Positions 1-7,085 of a DNA stretch of 39,650 nucleotides are shown here, piece after piece. The notes under the pieces are model-generated. The model worked only from the letters and a program-made list of their open reading frames with translations, was not told where the DNA came from and did not search any database. The translations under genes and the position numbers were made by a program. The DNA comes from Candidatus Hodarchaeota archaeon. Lineage in GTDB: Archaea > Asgardarchaeota > Heimdallarchaeia > Hodarchaeales > Hodarchaeaceae. The stretch is taken from assembly GCA_016839785.1 (NCBI GenBank), contig JAEOTQ010000162.1, positions 1-39,650 on the forward strand, written 5' to 3'. Positions within the stretch are counted from its first letter, which is position 1; the number at the start of each line of letters is the position of its first letter.

Positions 1-537
1 CCATTAGAAGTTACACCTGCAGTAGTAGCTGCATCAATCAGTGAATCAACCCCTCCCCCTAAAGTGACAAAACCTATAAAGGCTAAAACGGTTACGGATT
101 CACCCAAGGCAGAAAAAGTTATAAAACCAGTTTCACCACCTCCCCCTCCCTCAAAACCAAAGGAAGCAAAAAGTGAAAAGCCGATTGAAGTGAAAGAAGT
201 TGAAGAATCTTCAATCTTATATTTTGCTGCGAATGAGACTGTAGAAGTAACTGAATCAAAAGCAAAGCTATTATATTCTGCAATCAAAAATGAAACAACG
301 CTCACCATGCTTCATACATCATCTGCGGCCACGGAAGGAAAAATTTCTTTGTTTTCCTTGAAAAGAAATACAAAGACAGCTACTTGCAAGACAGCAAATC
401 CAATATTTGTAATTTATTTATCCTCAAGTATGAATTCCGTACAAGCTCTTGATGATCTAGAGATACCCATACCTGCAGGTTATTCTATTTACTATACCTG
501 TCCTGGAAATACTTTTCTGGGAATAAACCTTGAATGA
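1..537 (+). CDS. C-terminal part of a Pro-rich unknown protein (5' truncated)
   Basis: The frame is open from the first base and ends in TGA at 535-537, so this is the 3' part of a longer gene. About 65 residues are a low-complexity Pro/Lys/Glu linker with several proline runs. They are followed by a compact domain of roughly 105 residues with alternating hydrophobic stretches, probably beta-rich, ending in a Cys-containing segment (YYTCPGNTFLGINLE). No signal peptide or membrane helix is seen in the visible part. I do not recognise the family. The layout of a disordered linker plus a small terminal domain suggests a tethered interaction domain, but that is inference. Confidence 0.7.
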   Translation, partial: PLEVTPAVVAASISESTPPPKVTKPIKAKTVTDSPKAEKVIKPVSPPPPPSKPKEAKSEKPIEVKEVEESSILYFAANETVEVTESKAKLLYSAIKNETTLTMLHTSSAATEGKISLFSLKRNTKTATCKTANPIFVIYLSSSMNSVQALDDLEIPIPAGYSIYYTCPGNTFLGINLE

Positions 538-688
538 TGATCTGACAAGCACTTATTTCCTGCTTTCAGTCATTCTATTCAATTCCTACTCCTTTTTAAA
601 CAATAATTGATCCCTCTTCTTTTTCACGATAAAAACAATTTTAAAACTCTTTTCTCCCCATGTTTAAACCTCAACAAGGTGTTTTTTG

Positions 689-2002
689 ATGAATGATAAA
701 AAATTCAATTCTCGACTAAAAGGTTTCTTCCGAATGTCGATGAGAGATCGACAAAAAAAGATAAAGGACCTATGTCAGTTAAGTCAAGAAGATTTAGAAT
801 ATTTAAATGAATCCTCGACAACATTAGAAAAAGCAGGTCAAGGTTTTTACATTGAAAATGTCATCGGGGTTCAACAAATCCCTCTAGGAGTCGCCACTAA
901 CTTTACAATAAACGGTGAAGACGTTTTGGTCCCAATGTCTGTAGAAGAGGCTTCCGTAGTAGCTGCTGCATCGAATTCGGCTAAAATTGCTCGTACTTCA
1001 GGTGGTTTTACTACAAGTAGTACCCCTCCCATCATGATTGGTCAAATTCAAGTAATAAATATTCCAAATCCATTTTCTGTTCGTGAATTATTTCTAGAGC
1101 ATGAAGATGAAATAATTAAGATAGCAAATGAACAAGATCCCATTTTAGTGAAGTTCGGAGGGGGATGTAGAGGAATTAATGTTAAAGTTCTTATGGATAC
1201 TATCACAGAGCCCATGGTAATATTGGAACTTTTGGTAGATGTTCGTGATGCCATGGGGGCTAATGCTGTAAATACCATGAACGAAGCGGTCGCACCACTA
1301 TTGGAAAAATTATCTGGCGGTAAAGCTTTATTAAGAATTATATCGAACTTAGCAGTTCGGAGATTGGTTCGCGCAAAAGCAACTTTTAAAGCTGATGACC
1401 TAAAAACAGATAAATTTTCAGGTACCGAGGTCGTAGATGGTATCTTAAACGCTTATGCTTTTGCAGAAGCGGATCCATATAGAGCATCAACTCATAATAA
1501 AGGTATTATGAACGGTATTGATGCTGTTGCATTAGCCACTGCTCAAGATTGGCGTGCAATTGAAGCTGGTGTCCATACTTATGCAGCTATCAAACAACCT
1601 GGAAAATATACTTCTCTTACAACGTGGGAAAAAAATGTCGAAGGAGACCTTGTTGGAACTATAGAAATTCCTCTCGCAGTAGGATTAGTAGGGGGAGTCG
1701 CAAGAATTCATCCTATTGCTCAAATTGCTTTCAAAATAATGAACCTCTCTGTTCCAGGGGGAGCGCTTAAATTGGCCGAGATAATGGCGTGTGTAGGGTT
1801 AGCACAGAACTTTGGTGCACTTCGGGCATTAGCATCAGTTGGCATTCAAGCAGGTCATATGAAATTACATGCGCGTAATTTAGCTGCATCCATGGGAGCA
1901 AAGGGTGAAATATTAGATAAAGTAATTGAAATTCTCACCGAAAGAGATCTAAAAGTCACGTATGATAATGTTAAATCGATTTATGACGAAATAACAAAGT
2001 AG
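689..2002 (+). CDS. hmgA: Class II HMG-CoA reductase
   Basis: Reduces HMG-CoA to mevalonate (or the reverse in degradative enzymes), the committed step of the mevalonate pathway that feeds archaeal isoprenoid lipids. At 437 residues it matches the short soluble class II type. Visible motifs: ENVIG near residue 57, the catalytic Glu in PMSVEEASVVAAAS (about 87), DAMGAN cofactor region (about 187), catalytic Lys in HNKGIMNGID (about 271), Asp in TAQDWRAIEAG (about 287) and catalytic His in GIQAGHMKLHARN (about 390). These correspond to the Glu-Lys-Asp-His set of the Pseudomonas mevalonii enzyme. There is no N-terminal membrane anchor. ATG 689 is preferred over TTG 686 because AAGGTG at 676-681 sits 7 bases before it. 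In a lipid-making archaeon the biosynthetic direction is the likelier one. Confidence 0.95.
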   Translation: MNDKKFNSRLKGFFRMSMRDRQKKIKDLCQLSQEDLEYLNESSTTLEKAGQGFYIENVIGVQQIPLGVATNFTINGEDVLVPMSVEEASVVAAASNSAKIARTSGGFTTSSTPPIMIGQIQVINIPNPFSVRELFLEHEDEIIKIANEQDPILVKFGGGCRGINVKVLMDTITEPMVILELLVDVRDAMGANAVNTMNEAVAPLLEKLSGGKALLRIISNLAVRRLVRAKATFKADDLKTDKFSGTEVVDGILNAYAFAEADPYRASTHNKGIMNGIDAVALATAQDWRAIEAGVHTYAAIKQPGKYTSLTTWEKNVEGDLVGTIEIPLAVGLVGGVARIHPIAQIAFKIMNLSVPGGALKLAEIMACVGLAQNFGALRALASVGIQAGHMKLHARNLAASMGAKGEILDKVIEILTERDLKVTYDNVKSIYDEITK

Positions 2003-2031
2003 GAATTGTATAAGGGACTTTTTCTGTATGA
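2003..2031. terminator. Convergent intergenic T-tract
   Basis: The 29 bases between the convergent HMG-CoA reductase and Nudix genes hold a T5 run (2019-2023) on the plus strand. Archaeal RNA polymerase stops at oligo-T, so this may end the reductase transcript. No good hairpin is present. Confidence 0.3.
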
Positions 2032-2706
2032 TTATTCTCTCTTCACAAGATTAGAATAGTCATCATCCTCTTGTACTTCCCACTGCTCAATGCCAATCAT
2101 ATTCGATTGACAAGACACATCAATTTGTGTTAAGACGTTTAGAAAATTTGCGAGAATTCTTCCAGTAGCCCCCCAGATTATTTCTCCTTCATAATTAAAG
2201 AAAGGAACATGTATTAATTTTTCTCCTTTGTATGGTACTGCTTCTGTCCAAAATTCTTTAATATTGGAGATTTTATTTAACGCTACTTTTAGAACATATT
2301 CAATTTCATCAGAATTATGATTTGAACACTTTACATCGAAATCTTCTACAATAAAACCTACAATTGGAGTGACAACATATTGGCTTACTGTGAAAATGTC
2401 ATCCAATAATCCTAAGACATGAACGTCTTCACATCCAATTTCCTCATGAACTTCACGTAAGGCTGTATGAATTAAATCTTTATCCAAATCTTCGTCATAT
2501 CTTCCACCAGGGAAAGAAATCTCATTCTTATGATGAGTAACTTTCTCTGTTCGTCGAGTAAAGAGCAAGAACCACTCCTCAAAATTCCGAAACAGCGGAA
2601 TAAGGACAGCTGCTCTTCTATAGTCTTGAGGAAGTTTAAGAACTTTGCGAGAACTCTCTTGAAGCATTGTTTGCAATTCTTGAAGGCATTGTGGAAGTTG
2701 AGACAC
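2032..2706 (-). CDS. Nudix hydrolase, CoA pyrophosphatase-like (NudL/NUDT7 type)
   Basis: Likely cleaves the diphosphate of CoA or its thioesters, or another nucleoside diphosphate derivative. The 224-residue protein has the Nudix core: ISFPGGRYD around residue 65 and the metal-binding helix LREVHEEIG around 83-91. The stretch LLFTRRTEKVTHHKNEISFP just before the box resembles the extra signature of CoA pyrophosphatases (LLTxRS...H.G...FPGG). The start is GTG 2706, with AGGAGA a few bases upstream on the minus strand. It is convergent with HMG-CoA reductase and divergent from the 2940 operon. Nudix substrate calls from sequence alone are weak; the family is certain, the substrate is not. Confidence 0.85.
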   Translation of the reverse strand: MSQLPQCLQELQTMLQESSRKVLKLPQDYRRAAVLIPLFRNFEEWFLLFTRRTEKVTHHKNEISFPGGRYDEDLDKDLIHTALREVHEEIGCEDVHVLGLLDDIFTVSQYVVTPIVGFIVEDFDVKCSNHNSDEIEYVLKVALNKISNIKEFWTEAVPYKGEKLIHVPFFNYEGEIIWGATGRILANFLNVLTQIDVSCQSNMIGIEQWEVQEDDDYSNLVKRE

Positions 2707-2825
2707 TTAGATCTCCTACTTATGAGCAAATAAGGGTTTATTTAAGACATTTTTTAGATAAATGAAATAAATGACTATATTTCATTTCTTCCCAGGGATT
2801 TTCCTTCGAAACTCCATCTGTTTAG

Positions 2826-2836
2826 CAATATATATA
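2826..2836 (+). promoter_or_regulatory. Possible TATA box of the 2940-7048 operon
   Basis: AATATATATAA lies in the 233-base divergent gap about 105 bases before the 2940 ATG. It is an archaeal TATA-like element; the BRE is not clear, and an AT-rich background makes chance matches common. Confidence 0.3.
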
Positions 2837-2882
2837 ATTCAGAGAATTTTTGATTTATTCAACAAATAGCTTGTTTCCAATT

Positions 2883-2905
2883 TGCGAATAGTCAAAAAAT
2901 TCGCA
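2883..2905. promoter_or_regulatory. Inverted repeat TGCGAAT-N9-ATTCGCA
   Basis: A perfect 7-base inverted repeat (2883-2889 and 2899-2905) with a 9-base spacer, ending 34 bases before the ATG at 2940. It is GC-richer than its surroundings. It could be an operator or a hairpin in the 5' leader of the operon. Confidence 0.35.
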
Positions 2906-2939
2906 TACTGAAATCACCAGAAATTAAGGGTACTTATTC

Positions 2940-3323
2940 ATGCCTTTTATTAATGTAACATTTGCAGAAGCAAAGAATTCTTTAACAAATCGGACTCTCA
3001 TCGCTGAAATGCTAAAAGAAAAAAAAATAAATCCAAAAGAGGCTGATTTACTGGAACATATGCATTTCTATGCAAAAGATCAAGAAAAACACTCTCTAGA
3101 AAAGGTAAAAGAATTATGCAATCAATATTTTCTAAATGATCCAGAAGACGCCTATCAAAAAATTTATCGATTTGTCACAAGTGATAACAAAAGAGTTGCT
3201 TGGGTAATTTTTTCCCGAACGTTCCAACAAATTCCTTATGATGACAAAGATCCACTAGACGACTATACACCACGAGTTTCCGAAGTTTTGACAATTAAAT
3301 CAACATTCATTGCAATCAAGTGA
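2940..3323 (+). CDS. Hypothetical protein, first gene of the TPR/longin operon
   Basis: A 127-residue soluble protein with no membrane segment or signal peptide. The first two thirds look helical and charged (AEMLKEKK, KDQEKHSLEKVKELC). The last third has beta-type hydrophobic stretches (RVAWVIFSRTF, SEVLTIKSTFIAIK). I do not recognise the family. Its stop is 17 bases before the next ATG, which has its own AGGAGA, so it is very probably co-transcribed with the two TPR-containing genes downstream and may work with them. The start is ATG 2940, with AAGGG about 10 bases upstream. Confidence 0.75.
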   Translation: MPFINVTFAEAKNSLTNRTLIAEMLKEKKINPKEADLLEHMHFYAKDQEKHSLEKVKELCNQYFLNDPEDAYQKIYRFVTSDNKRVAWVIFSRTFQQIPYDDKDPLDDYTPRVSEVLTIKSTFIAIK

Positions 3324-3340
3324 GATAGGAGAATAAACCA

Positions 3341-5110
3341 ATGGCTGAAGGTAATTGTGAGCAATTGGCCACTGAAGCAGAAAAAGCTACTAGTCATTCT
3401 CTAGAGATTGCAGCTGAAATCTATGAGTCAACAGCTAAATGCTTCGATTCCAAAGGTGATAGAAGAAAAGCAGGCCAGTATCTCACAATTGCGGGTGATT
3501 TTTATTTAGAAATCAAGAAAATGGATAAGGCAGCCAGCTGTTATGGAAAAGCTATTGTCAGACATCTAATGACTGAAGATATTGAAACTGCCAAAATCCT
3601 TGTTGAAAAGGGAAAAGATTATGGTTTCACTTCCGCAACCTATCAATTCAAAATGGCACTGAATGCATTAGATCGAAAAATAACTACAGAAGAGGGAATG
3701 GAGGCGGAACTCACTCAATCTCACATCGGAGAAGATCTCCCAGATATTGTGATCTTACCTTTGGAGGAAGAGAAGGGATTAATACCGATAAACGACGAAG
3801 AATTCACAAATAATGATGATATTGATTATAATAGACAAGATTTTGTTATACCCGAATTAAAAACTGATGACCCCACTAAGATGAACTCATTCGCAGTATT
3901 AGCGGCAGTATCAAAGAGTGCAAGAAAAAAAACAGAAAGAAGAATACTTAGCGAAGCTGTAGTGAAGGATCAAAGGGGAGAAACAAAGTTTTTAGCATCG
4001 AAGTCAAGAATCACCTCAAAAAGAGCCAGTTCTGATGTTGAAGGAGTTACCGAACAAAAACACTCTGTTCCAATTTCAAAATCTGAAACTGAATTACAAG
4101 ATGATACACCCCCTCCTACTGAGCAAATACTCCTTGCAGATACTTTAGATCTCGAATATGCGGCTAAAACTGAGATTACCAATGAATACGAAGAAGATTT
4201 ACTAGATATCGAAATTGTAGATCGAATTCCATTCAGATGGGAAGTTGTAGATTTTCAGACGAATTTTGAGCTTAATGAAAGAAAAAGAACAGAAGAAGGA
4301 ACGGTATTCACCTGGAAGGCTGAAAAACTAGCTTCAGGGACGAAAGGAACAATAGAGTATGTGCTACGTAAACGAATAGAAAGATCAATCATCCTTAGAA
4401 AAGAACGGCAAGTGGTTGTTTTGAATTTATACCACTCATTGCATCAGAATTTGGAAGCTCAGCTGAACTTCGTTAATACTACAGGAGAGCAGGTACAAGA
4501 AATACTTATCGAGGACGTAATTCCTCCAGAATTGGTTGTTAATCAAGCCTTTTCACCTCAAAAAATTCGTGCTGTGAGGATACCAACTCATAATTCAACA
4601 TTATTCCGATGGATATTCAGTAATCTTCCCCCAGGGGATACTTTTTCCGTGAATTATGTCTTCAAGGAAAAACCATTGACTCGTCAATATATAACTGAGG
4701 TTGAAACTGATTCTGGGAAGTTAATATGTACAAAAATATCTCAACCCCTCGTTGATTCATTTGAATGTGAATATATTTGGATGTATACTATCGAAAATAT
4801 GTCAGCAAATGATATCACTTTGAATGATCGTATACCGTTAGATTTTAGTATATCCCTTGTTGATCCAATACATTTACGACCAACTATTCTTCGAGAAAAA
4901 TCGAATATTCTCTTATCTTGGAATTTAGAATCAGAAGAGAAGATTTTCATTGTTTTGAGAATGTCAGGAAAGGAGTCATTTACCCCACTCGCACCCACCA
5001 TTGAGATGAAGAACTGCAGAGAAATTCAGATTTTAGAAACCAGCTCTGACTCGAAAAAGGCATTACTTGATATCAGGCATCTTAAGCTTAAATTCTTGGA
5101 GATAATCTAA
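3341..5110 (+). CDS. SNAP/TPR-like protein with three Ig-like (DUF11-like) repeats
   Basis: 589 residues in three parts. Residues about 1-110 are helical hairpins of alpha-SNAP/TPR type (AAEIYESTAKCFDSKGDRRK, AGQYLTIAGDFYLEIKKMDK, AASCYGKAI). Residues about 115-285 are acidic then basic and low in hydrophobics, so probably disordered. Residues about 290-546 hold three copies of a roughly 100-residue beta-sandwich pattern: a D-x-I-P turn (DRIP 294, DVIP 392, DRIP 496), then a strand with a central Trp (FTW, FRW, LSW). Copies two and three follow an Asn-containing strand (LNFVN, YTIEN), as in DUF11/Ig-like repeat domains. Such repeats are usually extracellular, but here there is no signal peptide or anchor. 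The stop abuts the next gene's start. An adaptor-like scaffold role is inference. Confidence 0.8.
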   Translation: MAEGNCEQLATEAEKATSHSLEIAAEIYESTAKCFDSKGDRRKAGQYLTIAGDFYLEIKKMDKAASCYGKAIVRHLMTEDIETAKILVEKGKDYGFTSATYQFKMALNALDRKITTEEGMEAELTQSHIGEDLPDIVILPLEEEKGLIPINDEEFTNNDDIDYNRQDFVIPELKTDDPTKMNSFAVLAAVSKSARKKTERRILSEAVVKDQRGETKFLASKSRITSKRASSDVEGVTEQKHSVPISKSETELQDDTPPPTEQILLADTLDLEYAAKTEITNEYEEDLLDIEIVDRIPFRWEVVDFQTNFELNERKRTEEGTVFTWKAEKLASGTKGTIEYVLRKRIERSIILRKERQVVVLNLYHSLHQNLEAQLNFVNTTGEQVQEILIEDVIPPELVVNQAFSPQKIRAVRIPTHNSTLFRWIFSNLPPGDTFSVNYVFKEKPLTRQYITEVETDSGKLICTKISQPLVDSFECEYIWMYTIENMSANDITLNDRIPLDFSISLVDPIHLRPTILREKSNILLSWNLESEEKIFIVLRMSGKESFTPLAPTIEMKNCREIQILETSSDSKKALLDIRHLKLKFLEII

Positions 5111-7048
5111 TTGTCAGAAACTTTACCTCATTTTAATATGCACCAGTTTAACCATGTAGTGCTAGCGGTTCTATGGGACGATATCTCGGGCCCTTCAATT
5201 ATATCCCTTTATCCTTTGGCCTTTGATGACCCTGAATCAATCGCGTTACAGATATATCTAGCTTCAGTAACGGTTTTCGGTCAACATGGACAATCTCAAA
5301 GGACAGAGTTTAGTGTCCCCTTGTTAAGCTTGGGAAAAAATATCCTTGCCCGTGTAGCATTTGATGCATGGTTTGATCCATCAATTCGTGGAGAAGAACG
5401 TCCATTTTTTTTAGCTATTATTGCAAAACATGATAGCGTAAATTTATTGAATACACATCTCGACACTCACATTTTTACATACTTAGATATGCTAAAGGAA
5501 GAGAAAGACAAATTTAATGCAAGATTGGTGTGGGAAAAGATCACAGATTCAATAAGTGATTCTCCAATAGAAAAAGTCCATTTTGATCCAGCTAGTATAG
5601 ATTCCGAATACGCTATCCCACGTGCCTTGAAAGATTTACAAACGGCACATGAAGCATGGGATAAACTCAAAGATCGTAATCAACTCTGGACAGCCATGAA
5701 AGTGGCAAATCGGTTGGAAAAAATTGATGATAATGCTGCTGGTGAAGCATTTCTTTTATCTGGAAACATTTTCCAAGCCACCAATAACTTTCAGGATGCA
5801 CAAAATGCTTTTAAACAGGCTACTGACGCTTTTTCTCGAGCTCATGAGTTTCAGAAATCAGGCCAAGCTTTTTGTCTAGCAGGAAAAATGGCCTATCAAT
5901 TGGGGAATAATGATAAGGCAATTGAATTATTTCAAAGTGGAGCTGTCTGGATAAAAGACTTAAACTCACAAGCCTCACTACAATACGATATGGCATTAGT
6001 TTATCAAGATCTTGATCGGTTTGAAGATGCGAATGGATGTTTTGAGAAATCTGTGAAGTTGATTGAAGAAATTGATTATAATATTGCTGCAAAATATACA
6101 TCTACATATGCAAGTAAATTAATGCTTCAAGCAGAGAAGGAAAAATTAGAAAATCCAACGTATTCTCTTGGTTTGACACGGAAGTCCGCAGAGCAACGGA
6201 TTAGAGCTGCTGATTTCCTAAAGAGAAATGATGATGGACTTGAGGAAGCTGCCACGTCTTTAATGCTAGCTGCTAAAATCTTCTTTTCTTTAGAAAATGA
6301 ATTGAAAGGGATAAATCTTGTAAAACAGGCTTCTTTGCAATTTAAGCAGGTAGATAATTTTCAGTCAGCTCTTAAAACTTTATACGATGGTGCTCAAACG
6401 GTAAAAGATGTTGAATCGAAATTATCACTTTTTAATCATGCTCTTTCTCTCATTCCAGAGGAAACTCATGATAATCAAATTAAAAGATTATTAGGACTGA
6501 TATCTTATGAGATTGGAAGAATTGAAATAGATAGGGATCAGCATTTAGTATCAAATAATTATCTCTCTCGTTCTAAGAATTTCCTTACTACTGCTAAAGC
6601 TCCTACTGTTGAACTAATTCCCGTGTTGATACTCTTTGCAAGCAATTCATTTAATATCGAAAACTTCGAGGATGCTGCTAGTAATTTTTATGCAGCCTAT
6701 GAGCTTTTATCAGATATGGAAGAGACAGAATCAATATTAAATCAAAAAAGTCGATCCTTAACAAACGCGTTAATTAGTTGGAGACGAAGCAGTACTATAT
6801 ATCACAATGCAGGATTAGTCTCGTTATTAAACCAAAAGGAGAGAGAGTCTGTTGAATATTTCACTCGTTCAGCCGCATTATTGATTGAATGGGTAGAAAA
6901 TAATGCGATAGACTCTCAGGATGAAATTCAAAAGGTACTACGAGATCGTGTAAGTAGATTACAGGTAAAAAATGACTTATTCTTGTTAGCTGAGTCGAAA
7001 TATAAAATTGAGGGAATTATTTCAGATCTAAATTCATTAATTATTTAA
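5111..7048 (+). CDS. Longin-like domain plus alpha-SNAP/TPR-like solenoid protein
   Basis: 645 residues. The first 130 or so alternate strands and helices and carry LAVLWDDISGPSIISLYP, which resembles the first hairpin of longin-type domains (the GPxI..YP turn of NPRL2-like proteins). Longin domains are small-GTPase and membrane-trafficking partners. Residues about 170-640 are a helical repeat solenoid of alpha-SNAP/TPR type, for example AFLLSGNIFQATNNFQDAQN, AFCLAGKMAYQLGNNDKAIE and ASLQYDMALVYQDLDRFEDA. The start is TTG 5111, directly after the upstream TAA, with GGAGAT at 5098-5103 seven bases before it, which indicates translational coupling. The TPR call is strong and the longin call moderate. 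No membrane helix is seen, so it is probably cytosolic. Confidence 0.8.
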   Translation: MSETLPHFNMHQFNHVVLAVLWDDISGPSIISLYPLAFDDPESIALQIYLASVTVFGQHGQSQRTEFSVPLLSLGKNILARVAFDAWFDPSIRGEERPFFLAIIAKHDSVNLLNTHLDTHIFTYLDMLKEEKDKFNARLVWEKITDSISDSPIEKVHFDPASIDSEYAIPRALKDLQTAHEAWDKLKDRNQLWTAMKVANRLEKIDDNAAGEAFLLSGNIFQATNNFQDAQNAFKQATDAFSRAHEFQKSGQAFCLAGKMAYQLGNNDKAIELFQSGAVWIKDLNSQASLQYDMALVYQDLDRFEDANGCFEKSVKLIEEIDYNIAAKYTSTYASKLMLQAEKEKLENPTYSLGLTRKSAEQRIRAADFLKRNDDGLEEAATSLMLAAKIFFSLENELKGINLVKQASLQFKQVDNFQSALKTLYDGAQTVKDVESKLSLFNHALSLIPEETHDNQIKRLLGLISYEIGRIEIDRDQHLVSNNYLSRSKNFLTTAKAPTVELIPVLILFASNSFNIENFEDAASNFYAAYELLSDMEETESILNQKSRSLTNALISWRRSSTIYHNAGLVSLLNQKERESVEYFTRSAALLIEWVENNAIDSQDEIQKVLRDRVSRLQVKNDLFLLAESKYKIEGIISDLNSLII

Positions 7049-7051
7049 TAA

Positions 7052-7073
7052 AGACCTAAGGTCTGATAAAAAA
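7052..7073. terminator. Palindromic bidirectional terminator candidate
   Basis: AGACC-TAA-GGTCT (7052-7064) is a perfect short inverted repeat between two convergent genes. An A6 run lies on its plus-strand 3' side (7068-7073) and gives an oligo-T stop for the minus-strand gene. It fits termination from at least the minus side. Confidence 0.4.
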
Positions 7074-7085
7074 TTTGTTTCCCGA

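Noticed and set aside
2032..2706. Isopentenyl-diphosphate isomerase as the role of the Nudix protein, suggested by the neighbouring HMG-CoA reductase
   Set aside because: The extra motif before the Nudix box fits CoA pyrophosphatases, and the Nudix box is standard, unlike the altered box of type I IPP isomerase.
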